Assembly: GCA_903850505.1 (NCBI GenBank)
Contig: CAINLT010000512.1
Location: 1 to 51,456 of the forward strand
DNA length: 51,456 bases
Origin: an uncultured Myxococcales bacterium
GTDB lineage: Bacteria > Myxococcota_A > UBA9042
Direction: 5' to 3'
The notes below the pieces were generated by a model. That model saw only the letters and a program-made list of their open reading frames with translations, had not been told where the DNA came from and ran no database searches. A program made the position numbers and the translations under genes. Of this stretch, positions 32,100 through 41,018 are shown one piece after another. Numbering within the stretch: position 1 is the stretch's first letter; every line of letters begins with the position of its first letter.

Positions 32100-32473
32100 G
32101 GCTTTTCATCCCAGCGCAGGCGATTGGCCCGCACTTGTTCGGTCGTCGGCCGATGCTTGGGCTGCAGACGGCCTTCCGCGTCGCGGTGCGGCGATGCCAC
32201 GCGGAACTGCTTGGGCGTGTCCTGCGTCGTGGCGTTCAGCGACAAGTCGCCCGCGAACATGTCCGGCAGCTCGCGGTCCTCAAAGATCGCCTGCCATGGA
32301 CACTCGGGCTCGCACGCGCCGCAATTGATGCATTCGGTCGGATGAATGTAGAGCATGTTCGGCCGTTCGGGCGGCGAGGCGTCCTTGGGCTCGTAGATGC
32401 ACTCGACCGGGCACACTTCCACGCAGCCCTGGTCCAGGCAGTCAACACAGAGGCGCGTAATCACATAGGCCAT
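32096..32473 (-). CDS. Ferredoxin with two Fe-S cluster motifs (FdxA-like)
   Basis: 125 residues. Cluster-binding cysteines are at 9, 12, 17, 21 and 25 ([17 protein letters not shown]) and at 48, 51, 54 and 58 ([12 protein letters not shown]). This is the pattern of 7Fe/8Fe bacterial ferredoxins such as FdxA, with the PVECIYEP and IHPTECI context. A hydrophilic C-terminal extension of about 60 residues is longer than a minimal ferredoxin. Start ATG 32473 has TTTTGAGGG upstream. It heads the operon with the TPR lipoprotein, MoxR ATPase and folE. Its redox partner is not evident. The 219-nt gap to the divergent gene at 32693 holds no clear promoter that I can defend. Confidence 0.92.
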   Translation of the reverse strand: MAYVITRLCVDCLDQGCVEVCPVECIYEPKDASPPERPNMLYIHPTECINCGACEPECPWQAIFEDRELPDMFAGDLSLNATTQDTPKQFRVASPHRDAEGRLQPKHRPTTEQVRANRLRWDEKP

Positions 32474-32692
32474 GCAGTTCCCTCAAAATCGTCGGTCGGC
32501 GGCTGCACGTCCGCTCACGGTGATGGTACACTCGTTCGCCGACGCCCGCATGCCATCTGCGTGGAAAGATGGTACGCGGGGCGCATTGAATACGCGTTCT
32601 TGTTGTGCGTTGTCCATGGTGTCAGGTGCGAAATTCCTGACCGCTGGTTGCAAGCCGCCTGACTTGCCTGGCACCAATTGGAGGAAGAAGAC

Positions 32693-34273
32693 ATGAAGAC
32701 CTCAACTTACAAGCACCTGGCATGGGCCGTCCTCGCCACGAGCGTCGCATGCATGAGCGGCTGCGGCCCGGTCTACACCGAGGATCGCTGGTATGCACGC
32801 GACTACTACGCGCATCCTGCCGCGACCACCTATGCCGCGCCGCAGCAGCAAGTTGCGGTCCAGGCAGGTATCGCACCGGATCCGCAGTTCACCGACCTGT
32901 CGCCGTACGGCCAGTGGGAAATGACCGGTGAGTACGGCCGCATTTGGGTGCCGTACGCCAATCGCACGCCGGGCTGGCGCCCGTATTTCTACGGCCAGTG
33001 GCAGTACACGGATTGGGGCTGGAGTTGGGTCAGCGACGAAGCGTGGGGCGCAGGCCCGTACCACTACGGCCGCTGGACCTGGCTGAACGGCCGGAGCTGG
33101 GTGTGGATCCCCGACTACACGTGGGGTCCGGCTTGGGTGACGTGGAGCCATGGCGGCGGTTGCGTCGGTTGGGCGCCCATGGGCCCGGGCGGCGCGACGT
33201 GGGGCGATATCCACGCGCATTCGACCTACTGGACCTACGTGCCAACCGGCCAATTCGGCAGCGGCAAAGTGCAGCACGTCGTGGTGTCCGCAGCGGACGT
33301 GCCGCGCATCCACCAGCAGACGGTCGTCATCGACAACACCTCGCAGATCCGCGGCAACAACGGCAGCGTCGTGACCTACAGCCCGGGGCCGCAGCGCGAT
33401 CAGGTTGCCCAGTGGACGGCGCGCCCGGTGGACGTGCGGCCGATCAATCAGGTGCCGCAGGTGCAGCCGCGGCGGATTCCGGACAACACGCCGCCGCCGG
33501 CGGGTGGAACGAACGGCACGGCGACCGCGCCGCCGCCGACGCGTACCGGTCCGGGCTACACGGGTCCTGGCCCGGCGACGCAACCCGATCCGCGCAATTC
33601 GACGCAAGTAGTCCCGCCGACCCGCCAGGGCACGGTACCGCCCATCACGCCGACGACGCCCAATCCGACCGTGCCCAATCCCGGCACGCCGGATCCGCGC
33701 AATCCAAACGTGGGCCTGCCGCCGACGCGGACTGGCCCAGTGACGCCGACGACGCCCATTCCGCCGACGACGCGCCCGGGTACGGGCACCCCGCCGGTCA
33801 CGCCGCCGCCGAGCTACACGCCGCCGACCCGTCCGGGCACCGGCACGCCGATCACGGAGCCGCCGACGCGGCCGGGCACGGGCACGACGACGGTTGATCC
33901 GCCGACGCGTCCCGGAACGGGCTACACGGGTCCCGGCCCGATCAACCTGCCGCCCCAGCCGACTGTGCCGCGTCCGACCCCGCCGCCCGTGGATCGCGGC
34001 AACTACGCGCCGGCGCCGACGCGCTACGCCCCGCCCGCTTACACGCCGCCGACCAATACTGCCGCGCCGGCCTACAATCCGCAGCCGGCGTACCGTCCGG
34101 CCACGCCGAGCTACAATCCCGCGCCGGCGTACAATCCGCAGCCGGCGTACCGTCCGGCGACGCCGAGCTACAATCCGGCGCCAGCGCAGCGTTTCTCGCC
34201 GCCGCCGTCTTACTCGCCGCCCGCTTCCCGGCCGGCCGCGCCTTCCGCGCCCGCACCGACGCGTCGCAGGTAG
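32693..34273 (+). CDS. Trp/Tyr-rich lipoprotein (DUF6600-like) with long Pro/Thr-rich tail
   Basis: 526 residues. The signal has lipobox MSGC (Cys24) or SVAC (Cys20). Residues about 60-180 are remarkably aromatic and consist of YGQW / YGRW repeats (YGQWEMTGEYGRIWVPY, FYGQWQYTDWGWSWVSDEAW, WVWIPDYTWGPAWVTW), typical of DUF6600-type envelope proteins. From about residue 260 the chain is almost entirely Pro, Thr, Gly and Ala (PTRPGTGT-like units) and ends in two copies of a 19-residue YNPQPAYRPATPSYNPAPA repeat. ATG 32693 has AGGAAG upstream. The tail may span the cell wall or mediate self-association. No acidic tether follows the lipobox, unlike the island lipoproteins. Confidence 0.78.
   Translation: MKTSTYKHLAWAVLATSVACMSGCGPVYTEDRWYARDYYAHPAATTYAAPQQQVAVQAGIAPDPQFTDLSPYGQWEMTGEYGRIWVPYANRTPGWRPYFYGQWQYTDWGWSWVSDEAWGAGPYHYGRWTWLNGRSWVWIPDYTWGPAWVTWSHGGGCVGWAPMGPGGATWGDIHAHSTYWTYVPTGQFGSGKVQHVVVSAADVPRIHQQTVVIDNTSQIRGNNGSVVTYSPGPQRDQVAQWTARPVDVRPINQVPQVQPRRIPDNTPPPAGGTNGTATAPPPTRTGPGYTGPGPATQPDPRNSTQVVPPTRQGTVPPITPTTPNPTVPNPGTPDPRNPNVGLPPTRTGPVTPTTPIPPTTRPGTGTPPVTPPPSYTPPTRPGTGTPITEPPTRPGTGTTTVDPPTRPGTGYTGPGPINLPPQPTVPRPTPPPVDRGNYAPAPTRYAPPAYTPPTNTAAPAYNPQPAYRPATPSYNPAPAYNPQPAYRPATPSYNPAPAQRFSPPPSYSPPASRPAAPSAPAPTRRR
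34073..34186 (+). repeat. 57-bp direct tandem repeat, two copies
   Basis: Copies at 34073-34129 and 34130-34186 are nearly identical in DNA and encode the same 19-residue Tyr/Pro-rich unit. Shorter TACAATCC-type units flank them, indicating slippage-prone DNA at the end of the Pro-rich lipoprotein gene. Confidence 0.9.
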
Positions 34274-34340
34274 TCGCGCGCGCCTTGACGGATCGCATGG
34301 GGTCTTGCACGCTTCGCCCGGCATTCACGCGAGGCGCCCC

Positions 34341-35342
34341 ATGTCCGAGTTGATGACCCTGTCCCGCACGATCCTGCAGCGCAAGAAGGCCTATGAAGGC
34401 GCGACCGGCGACTTCACCTTGTTGCTCAACCACATCGCGCTCGCCGCCAAGGTCGTGTCCAGGCAAGTGGCCAAGGCGGGCCTGCTGGACGTGCTCGGCA
34501 AGGCCGGCAAGGACAACATCCAGGGCGAGGAAGTGCAGCGTCTCGACGTCATCGCCAATGATCTGCTGATCGAGCTGCTGAACGATCTGCCGATGGTCGC
34601 TGCGATCGCGTCGGAGGAAGAGGAGTTCATTCAGGTCACGGAAGCGGGCCGTCTCGACGGCAAGTATCTGGTCTGCTTCGATCCGCTCGACGGCTCGTCC
34701 AACATCGACGTCAACGTCACGATCGGCACGATCTTCGGCATCCGCAAGCGCCGCGAAACCGGCCGGGAAGCCACGGTCGAGGATTTCCTCGGCGCCGGTA
34801 GCGAGCAGGTCTGCGCGGGCTACGCCGTCTACGGCTCCTCCACGATGTTCGTCTACACGACCGGCGACGGCGTCGACGGCTTCACGCTCGATCCCAGCAT
34901 CGGCGAGTTCGTCCTCACGCACCCGGACATCCGCATTCCCGATTCGCCGCGCTGCCTGTCAGGCAACGTGCTGAACCGCAAGAACTGGCTGCCCGGCACG
35001 GTGGCGTTCTGGGACGGGATCGCCAACGGCAACGAGGACCGCTACAAGAAGACCGGCCTCCGCTACGTCGGCACGCTCGTCGCGGACGTGCACCGCAATC
35101 TCCTGCAAGGCGGCATCTTCATCTATCCGGATGACCGCAAGTCGCCCAACGGCAAGCTGCGCATCCTCTATGAATGCCATCCGCTGGCGTTCGTGGTGGA
35201 GCAAGCCGGCGGCGCGGCGACCAATGGCCGCCAGCGCATGATGGACATCGAGGCGACCGGGCTGCACATGCGCGTGCCGCTGGTGATCGGCAACAAGCAG
35301 GAAGTCGAGCGCTACGGCAGGCTGCTGGCGGAACACAGCTAA
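34341..35342 (+). CDS. fbp: Fructose-1,6-bisphosphatase, class 1
   Basis: 333 residues. It hydrolyses fructose 1,6-bisphosphate to fructose 6-phosphate in gluconeogenesis. The metal and substrate site reads VCFDPLDGSSNIDVNVTIGT, preceded by the acidic AAIASEEEE. A C-terminal block, YVGTLVADVHRNLLQGGIF then ECHPLAFVVEQAGG, completes the class 1 signature. ATG 34341 has GAGG 9 nt upstream, and the open frame before it belongs to another phase of the Pro-rich gene. moaC follows immediately after the stop (TAA then GTG), suggesting readthrough-coupled translation. Confidence 0.96.
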   Translation: MSELMTLSRTILQRKKAYEGATGDFTLLLNHIALAAKVVSRQVAKAGLLDVLGKAGKDNIQGEEVQRLDVIANDLLIELLNDLPMVAAIASEEEEFIQVTEAGRLDGKYLVCFDPLDGSSNIDVNVTIGTIFGIRKRRETGREATVEDFLGAGSEQVCAGYAVYGSSTMFVYTTGDGVDGFTLDPSIGEFVLTHPDIRIPDSPRCLSGNVLNRKNWLPGTVAFWDGIANGNEDRYKKTGLRYVGTLVADVHRNLLQGGIFIYPDDRKSPNGKLRILYECHPLAFVVEQAGGAATNGRQRMMDIEATGLHMRVPLVIGNKQEVERYGRLLAEHS

Positions 35343-35813
35343 GTGAAGCTGACGCACCTGGACGAGCACGGCCGCGCGCACATGGTCGCAGTCGGTGAAA
35401 AGCCCGAGACGGCGCGCCGGGCGGTGGCGGAGGCGCGGGTGACCATGTCGCCTGAAGCGCTGGCCGCGGTGCGCAACGGCACCAAGAAGGGCGATGCCCT
35501 GCAGGTCGCGCGGATCGCCGGGATCCAGGCCGCCAAGCGCACGCACGAGCTCATTCCGCTCTGCCATCCGCTGCGTCTGACGCAGATCGCGTTGACCGCG
35601 GAGTTCCTGGACGACGGCGTGCAACTGCAAGCCGAAGTCGCAGCCATGGATCGCACCGGCGTGGAGATGGAGGCGCTGACGGCGGTGACCGTCGCGGCGC
35701 TGACGCTGTACGACATGATCAAGGCGGTCGACAAGGCAGCGGTAATTCGCGAAATCCGGCTGCTGGAGAAGAGCGGCGGCAAGTCCGGGCACCTGCGGCC
35801 GCACGGGCGATGA
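35343..35813 (+). CDS. moaC: Cyclic pyranopterin monophosphate synthase
   Basis: 156 residues. It rearranges the MoaA product to cyclic pyranopterin monophosphate in molybdenum cofactor synthesis. Conserved blocks are [32 protein letters not shown], and [28 protein letters not shown] with the catalytic Asp/Lys region KAVDK. It starts at GTG 35343 directly after the fbp stop. Its own stop overlaps the next gene's ATG (ATGA at 35810). No other moa gene is in the window. Confidence 0.96.
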   Translation: MKLTHLDEHGRAHMVAVGEKPETARRAVAEARVTMSPEALAAVRNGTKKGDALQVARIAGIQAAKRTHELIPLCHPLRLTQIALTAEFLDDGVQLQAEVAAMDRTGVEMEALTAVTVAALTLYDMIKAVDKAAVIREIRLLEKSGGKSGHLRPHGR

Positions 35814-36784
35814 TCGACGAACTGCCACCGCTTGCTGAACGCGTGCGCGCCGAGACTGCGGATGCCCGCCGCGCGCTCGCCACGGAACGCAAGAAGGCGA
35901 CGCGCCTGCTGGACAAGCTGCCCGCGGATGCGGCGGCGTGTGCGGGCGGTGAAGCGCTGCGGCTGGCCGGTGAAGTGCTGAAGGTGTCCCTGGAGCGCGT
36001 GCCGCGCGGCGCCGATCGGGTGACGCTGGCGGTGCCGTGGCTGGATGGCGAGACCGTCGACGTGCCGCTCCAGCGCGATTTGTCGCCGCAGCAGAACGTC
36101 GACAAGCTGTTTCGCCGCGCCAAAGGGCTGACGCTCGGCTTGAAGATCGTCCGGCAGCGCGAGGCACAGACCCAGGCGCGGCTCGCGCAGGTGGCCGCGC
36201 AACTTGGGACGCTGGAGACGCTGCTGCAGGCGGCCCAGGCCTTTGACGACCACGCGCCAAACGCCCAGCGGCCCCGCGACGTGCTGCGGCAGGTCGCTGC
36301 GTGGCTGCTGGCGGTGCGGCAAATGGGCGTGCGGCTCCAGGAGTTGCCCAAGCCGGCGCCGGAACTGCGCAAGGTCGCCCGCGGCAAGGAGCTGCCTGAC
36401 GGCGTGCGGCTGTTCCGTTCGCCGCTAAATGCGGTCGTGCTGGCCGGCAAGACGGCGGAAGGCAACGACGCGCTGGTGACCCGGCTCCTGCGCGGGCGGG
36501 ACATGTGGCTGCACCTGCGCGATCGGCCGGGCGCGCACGTCATGCTGCGCGTGGAGGGCACGGCGCTGGTCAAACAGTCGGAGTTGGAGGCGTGCGCGAT
36601 GCTGGCGGGGCATCTGTCCGGCGTTGGCAAAGGCGACGCCTGCGACATCACCGTCTGTGCCGGCAAGGACGTGCGCAAAGTGAAGGGCGCGCCCGCAGGC
36701 AGCGTGTACGTCAGCCGCGAACGCGTCGTGCGCGTCGTCGTGGACGGGGACGTGATTGACGCTTTCTACGCCCGCAACCGCTGA
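35810..36784 (+). CDS. Short NFACT-domain protein (RqcH/Rqc2-like) lacking the N-terminal domain
   Basis: 324 residues. The C-terminal half is an NFACT-R (DUF814) domain: [19 protein letters not shown], then [17 protein letters not shown] and [16 protein letters not shown]. The middle is a helical segment with the [20 protein letters not shown] motif and a likely coiled coil (about 85-140) as in NFACT proteins. Full RqcH/Rqc2 is about 560 residues and begins with an NFACT-N domain of about 200. Here only about 60-70 residues precede the middle region, so that domain is absent or replaced. RqcH drives Ala-tailing of peptides on obstructed 50S subunits. What this shorter form can do is unclear. 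ATG 35810 overlaps the moaC stop, and the gene converges with the FG-GAP gene, 3 nt between stops. Confidence 0.82.
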   Translation: MIDELPPLAERVRAETADARRALATERKKATRLLDKLPADAAACAGGEALRLAGEVLKVSLERVPRGADRVTLAVPWLDGETVDVPLQRDLSPQQNVDKLFRRAKGLTLGLKIVRQREAQTQARLAQVAAQLGTLETLLQAAQAFDDHAPNAQRPRDVLRQVAAWLLAVRQMGVRLQELPKPAPELRKVARGKELPDGVRLFRSPLNAVVLAGKTAEGNDALVTRLLRGRDMWLHLRDRPGAHVMLRVEGTALVKQSELEACAMLAGHLSGVGKGDACDITVCAGKDVRKVKGAPAGSVYVSRERVVRVVVDGDVIDAFYARNR

Positions 36785-36787
36785 CGC

Positions 36788-39700
36788 TTACGGCGTCGCG
36801 ATCGCCGCGTCGTGCGCCCACCGCAGGGCGCTGCCGCATTCTTCCAGCGACGGCCCTTCGTTCTGGATGATCGTCACGGACGTCTTGGAGCGCACGACGA
36901 GGTCCTGACAGCCGTCGCCGTCCATGTCGGAAATCTCCAGACCAGCCGCGTCCGCAGCGACGGAGCCGCCGTCGTACGCGATGAAGTTGCCGCCGCCGGT
37001 GCCCAGCAGGAACGTGATCTGCGACGACTTGCTCAGCAGCACCAGATCGAGGTTGCCATCCTTGTTGACGTCGCCCATCGCCGCCGACACCGCGCCGGGG
37101 AAGGACGCGGTCACAAGGTTCAGCGCCGTCTGCGTGTCAAAAGCGGCGTCTTTCGGGTTGTCGTTGTTCAGTTTGCCCGTCAGGATCGCCAACTGCGTGC
37201 CACCATTGGACAGCACGAGCAGATCCGCGATCCCGTCGCCATTGATGTCTGCGGCGTTGAACGCGTCCGGCGGTCCGCCCATCGGCGCGCTCGTCCGCGC
37301 CACGTAGTTGAACTTGTCCAGGTGCGGCAGGATGCCGATCTGGCCGTACGCGTGGCCAAGGCCAAAGATCGCCGCCGGGTCTTTCTTGCCGTCCTTGGGA
37401 TTGGGCCACGGCCCCGTCACGATCGCGGTCAGCTGATCCGGCATGGTCCGGTAGCTCACAATCGACAGCCCGAGCGCGGCCGGATCGGTGCACGACGCGA
37501 CCTGCACTTTGTCGCGGACGCTCAGCTTGTCGACCGAATCGCTGATGAAAGTCGGCTTGAACATCGCCTTGGTCGGATCCGTCTGCGGCACGTTCTGGAA
37601 CACCCGCACGCGCGCCTGCAGGTACGGCGCATACCCGGGCACGACCTTGAAACAGGGCGTGCCGTCATTGTCCATCGCCGTGATGATGTCGGGATGCTTG
37701 TCGCCGTCGACGTCCGTCACTTGCACGTCGACCGGATTGCGACCCGCGGAAAACGCGTAGGCCGGCGCGGTCACGCACACGCCATTGCCGCCGGTTGCCG
37801 GTGGCAGCGCGTTGCAGGTCGCTTTCATGCCCAGCGGTCCGGATGCATTGGAGAGGAACACGTGGCCGGACGCGCGCAGCATCGGGGCGCCGCCGCCAAA
37901 GCCGACGAGCGGGACCGACTTTGCCGCGTCGTCGCCGTAGTAGTTGTTGCAGCACTTGCTCGGGTCGGGCTTGTCGCCGGGTGGAATCTCTTCGCCGTAG
38001 CTGTTGGTCACTTCATTTTGCTCGTCAAAGAGGCACTGGCAGGTCTTCGCCGTGGACGTTTCCTGGCCAATCGCATACGAGCTCGAGGTGCGCACGGTCA
38101 CGAGATCGGGCAGACCGTCGCCATTGACGTCAGCGAGCACGGCGGCGTTGACGTGGCCAAAGAGCTGCGGCCCGCCCTTGGCGCAATCGGTCACCAGGCC
38201 GGCGTTCTTGGTATTGATCGGATGGTACGGCGAGAATTCAGTCTGCCGCGGCTCCGGATTGAGGATGCCGGCGTCGTTCATGAACGTCGCGATCGGCCAC
38301 ACCGGCATGGCCGCCGGACCGCTTGGCGTCTTGCACGCACCGGCCTCACCTGGCTGGTCGGACGCCGATTCCTTGCCGATAACCAGCAATTCCTTGAACT
38401 TGTCCTTGTTGAAATCGGCGACCTTGGCGGCGACGATTTCCTGCACGCCGCGGCTGCTCGCCGGCCAATAGCTCGCGCAGAGGTGGTGGGCGGTCGGCGC
38501 GACGAATCCGCCGGTGAATTTGCCCGCCTTGGTGTGCCCGGGCGCGATCTGGATGCCGCTGTCGCTCGCGTTGACCAGATCGAGGACCGTGTCGCCATCG
38601 ACGTCGCGGGCCATGACCTTGACCGAGCCGCCGCCGATGATCCAGCTGCGGAAACACGCCCGCACGTACTCGTTGTCGGCGGGATCGAGCGGAATGACCT
38701 CGACTTCACGCCCGGCCACGCCGGCGATCACGTAGGGCTCGCCCTTGGCACCCACGGTGCCGACATCCATCGCCTGCACGTCGATGTGCAAGATCTGCCG
38801 ATTGGCGACGTTCTGCTGCTCGATGAAGGTGAACTGGCCTGCGTGGTTGGTCCTGAGCCAGCGCAAGTAGTGGCCCGTGCCGCTGGCGACGAGGAGATCC
38901 GGGCCGCTCTTGCCCGTCTTGACCGGAAGGTCAACCTGCATGATGAGGTGCGTGTCCGTGCCGTCCTTGAACTGGTACGCGTCCTGCGCCTGATTCAACG
39001 TGCCGTCCTTGGCCACGTTGCGGTAGCACGACACGATCGGCCGGTTGGACGAGCCAACGCAGACGTCCACGCCGTCGCCGTCCCAGAAATCGCCGGTGGC
39101 GATCGACACGACGCCGGTGACGCCCATGTTTGGCGCCACTTTGATGCCCGCGCTGAAGACCTTGCCCGCTTTCAGGTACTCATACTCGACGCTCGGATCG
39201 CCGCACGGCTTCTCACCCGGATTGGCATCGCCGGACGTCACGCAAGTCGGCGACGGCGTGAGCACCAGCGTCATCAAGCCAAGGTCAAGGTCCTGCCCCG
39301 CGTCGTTCGTCGTCTTCAGCGCGCCGATCAACAGGTCGTCAAAATCGTCGTCGTTCAGCTTGGCCATCTCAGCGGTAGACGGCGGCGCGGGCAACACGAG
39401 CGTGTCGATCACCTTGAAGCCGCGAATCGTCACCGTGCTTTCCACCGTCTTGCCGTCCGCGCCAATCGTCGACTTCTTGATGTTCACGGGCACGTTCAGG
39501 ATCGCCCACACTTCGCCGCGCGGCTTGCCGTCGCCCGTGATGGTGCCCACCGCGATGATGTCCAGATCGCCATCGGCGTCGAGATCGCGCAGGAACACGC
39601 GCGCCATGTTGGCGTTGATCTTCGCGGCCGCCTCAGCGGGCGAGCCATAGTGCAGGACGCGGTACTTCGCGAGGCTGTCTTCCGGCTTGAGATCCTCGAA

Positions 39701-40780
39701 TTTCAGCGAATGCGCGTGGGTATTTGCGTCGTTGGACAGCGGCTGGCCGTCCTTGTCAACCGGCTGGCCGAGGTCGTTGCGCTTGGGCATGCCCGCGCGG
39801 ATGTACACGCCGTCGTTCGCACCGACGACCACATCCGCGAGCTGATCCAGGCCGGACGTCGGCGTCGGATCCGTCGTGAAAGCGACAAAGCCATCGGCTG
39901 CGTCTGCGACCGTCGGCATGACGAAATCGTTGATCGCATGGGAAAACTGATCGTTGGCCTGACCGAGGAAGCTCGCCGCCTTGACGCTAAATACGTCGAG
40001 CGACTCCGTGACTTCGTCGTTCGTCTTGTCCTTGGCAGTGACGGCGACGGTCAACTGCTCCGTCGCGGTCAGCCGCGTCGTATCGAGCTTGTAGTCGAAC
40101 TTCCATGTCGTGCCCGTCCCCGCCGGCATGACGTACTGGCCACCGGTGAGGATCGTGTTGCCATCCGGGCCCAGGACGTCCAGATGCGCGGTGTCGAGGT
40201 GGCCGTCGCTGACGAGGACATGCAGGATCTTGGTGCCCACGAAGGTAGGGACGGCGCCGGGCGTGCTGGACGGATCGGTCGTGATCTTGATGGTCGGCGC
40301 GCAGTTGTCGACTTCAACGTCCGCGCTCGCGTTGCCAAAGACGTCGGAACCCGACAGCGTGCCGCTGGCCGTAGCCACCAGCGAAAGCGTCTCGTTGCAG
40401 CCGACAAACGGCTTGCCATCCTTGTCTACGCCGGTCGTGTCGACCGCACAGGTGAAATTGGCGCCGTTGACGTTGCAGGGCGCGGTGATCTTGTCGCCGA
40501 GCGTGACGACGACGCCGCCGGTCTTCTTGAGGGCGACGCCCTTGTCGAGCACGAGGCTGCCGGAAACCGCGATGCTTGTGGACACCGGACCGGTGAGGAG
40601 AGCGGTCGTCTTCTTGTCGAACGTGACGGCGATGCCGCCGGTCGCAGTGCCGGAATCGCTCACAGCCGCGGGCGTCGGACTGCATGCCGCGCAGGCCACC
40701 AACGCGCAAAGCCACAGGCCGGCCAGCCGCGATTGCAGCGGCGATTTGGCGTGGTGGCTTGTCGGGACGAAAACGAGCAT
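36788..40780 (-). CDS. FG-GAP/VCBS-repeat lipoprotein
   Basis: 1330 residues. The signal peptide ends LVAC (Cys30) or CAAC (Cys33). The N-terminal 280 residues look like Ig-like beta domains with a few cysteines. From about 290 onward there are repeated calcium-loop motifs of integrin-like FG-GAP/VCBS propellers: DLDADGDLDIIAVG, DVDGDTVLDLVNAS, DVNGDGLPDLVTV, DVDGDKHPDIITAMD, DINGDGIADLLVLS, DVNKDGNLDLVLLS, DMDGDGCQDLVVRS. Such domains are extracellular and Ca2+-stabilised. The ATG at 40780 has GGGGG upstream. It stands alone on the minus strand with a plausible promoter at 40796-40823. Its lipobox is followed by Ser/Ala/Thr, not the long acidic tether of the 15839-29260 lipoproteins. Confidence 0.85.
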   Translation of the reverse strand: MLVFVPTSHHAKSPLQSRLAGLWLCALVACAACSPTPAAVSDSGTATGGIAVTFDKKTTALLTGPVSTSIAVSGSLVLDKGVALKKTGGVVVTLGDKITAPCNVNGANFTCAVDTTGVDKDGKPFVGCNETLSLVATASGTLSGSDVFGNASADVEVDNCAPTIKITTDPSSTPGAVPTFVGTKILHVLVSDGHLDTAHLDVLGPDGNTILTGGQYVMPAGTGTTWKFDYKLDTTRLTATEQLTVAVTAKDKTNDEVTESLDVFSVKAASFLGQANDQFSHAINDFVMPTVADAADGFVAFTTDPTPTSGLDQLADVVVGANDGVYIRAGMPKRNDLGQPVDKDGQPLSNDANTHAHSLKFEDLKPEDSLAKYRVLHYGSPAEAAAKINANMARVFLRDLDADGDLDIIAVGTITGDGKPRGEVWAILNVPVNIKKSTIGADGKTVESTVTIRGFKVIDTLVLPAPPSTAEMAKLNDDDFDDLLIGALKTTNDAGQDLDLGLMTLVLTPSPTCVTSGDANPGEKPCGDPSVEYEYLKAGKVFSAGIKVAPNMGVTGVVSIATGDFWDGDGVDVCVGSSNRPIVSCYRNVAKDGTLNQAQDAYQFKDGTDTHLIMQVDLPVKTGKSGPDLLVASGTGHYLRWLRTNHAGQFTFIEQQNVANRQILHIDVQAMDVGTVGAKGEPYVIAGVAGREVEVIPLDPADNEYVRACFRSWIIGGGSVKVMARDVDGDTVLDLVNASDSGIQIAPGHTKAGKFTGGFVAPTAHHLCASYWPASSRGVQEIVAAKVADFNKDKFKELLVIGKESASDQPGEAGACKTPSGPAAMPVWPIATFMNDAGILNPEPRQTEFSPYHPINTKNAGLVTDCAKGGPQLFGHVNAAVLADVNGDGLPDLVTVRTSSSYAIGQETSTAKTCQCLFDEQNEVTNSYGEEIPPGDKPDPSKCCNNYYGDDAAKSVPLVGFGGGAPMLRASGHVFLSNASGPLGMKATCNALPPATGGNGVCVTAPAYAFSAGRNPVDVQVTDVDGDKHPDIITAMDNDGTPCFKVVPGYAPYLQARVRVFQNVPQTDPTKAMFKPTFISDSVDKLSVRDKVQVASCTDPAALGLSIVSYRTMPDQLTAIVTGPWPNPKDGKKDPAAIFGLGHAYGQIGILPHLDKFNYVARTSAPMGGPPDAFNAADINGDGIADLLVLSNGGTQLAILTGKLNNDNPKDAAFDTQTALNLVTASFPGAVSAAMGDVNKDGNLDLVLLSKSSQITFLLGTGGGNFIAYDGGSVAADAAGLEISDMDGDGCQDLVVRSKTSVTIIQNEGPSLEECGSALRWAHDAAIATP

Positions 40781-40795
40781 GGAACCCCCGAATTC

Positions 40796-40823
40796 ATTGT
40801 GCCAGCCGCGGACGCAAGGTCAA
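40796..40823 (-). promoter_or_regulatory. Candidate sigma-70 promoter of the FG-GAP lipoprotein
   Basis: On the minus strand, TTGACC (40823-40818) is separated by 16 nt from CACAAT (40801-40796). The 5' leader to the ATG at 40780 would be very short, only about ten nucleotides. Matches are moderate (5/6 and 4/6), so this is a candidate only. Confidence 0.4.
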
Positions 40824-40853
40824 GCTAAGTGACGGCGACGGTGGTCCCGGATT

Positions 40854-40898
40854 CGGTCTCGGTACTGGTCTCGATACCGAAACTGAGACCGGAGACCG
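40854..40898. promoter_or_regulatory. Nested inverted repeat, possible operator or activator site
   Basis: GGTCTC occurs at 40855-40860 and 40867-40872, and its complement GAGACC at 40885-40890 and 40892-40897. Inside, TCGGTA (40859-40864) pairs with TACCGA (40875-40880) around a 10-nt centre. It lies in the divergent region, about 60-100 nt upstream of the sigma-54-like promoter, which is where enhancer-binding activators usually bind. It could alternatively form a cruciform or hairpin. No T-run follows, so a terminator is unlikely. Confidence 0.45.
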
Positions 40899-40955
40899 CA
40901 CGTCGAGAATATTCGCAACATCTCGTTTACAAAACGTTTCATCTATTTTCGCAAG

Positions 40956-40971
40956 TTGGCATAGACCTTGC
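40956..40971 (+). promoter_or_regulatory. Sigma-54-type -24/-12 promoter upstream of radC
   Basis: TTGGCATAGACCTTGC has the invariant GG and GC exactly ten nucleotides apart and matches the TTGGCA-N6-TTGC core. Transcription would start about 12 nt beyond 40971, giving a leader of about 35 nt before the ATG at 41019. The inverted repeat at 40854-40898 is suitably placed for an activator. Confidence 0.5.
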
Positions 40972-41018
40972 CTTGCCCTGACCAGCCCGGCGCGCTGCCG
41001 GCTGCGAGGCAACACGCC

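Noticed and set aside
32664..32690. Sigma-54-like TGGCACCAATTGG before the Trp-rich lipoprotein
   Set aside because: The GG-to-GC spacing is wrong, and the segment overlaps the ribosome binding site, so it cannot serve as a -24/-12 promoter.
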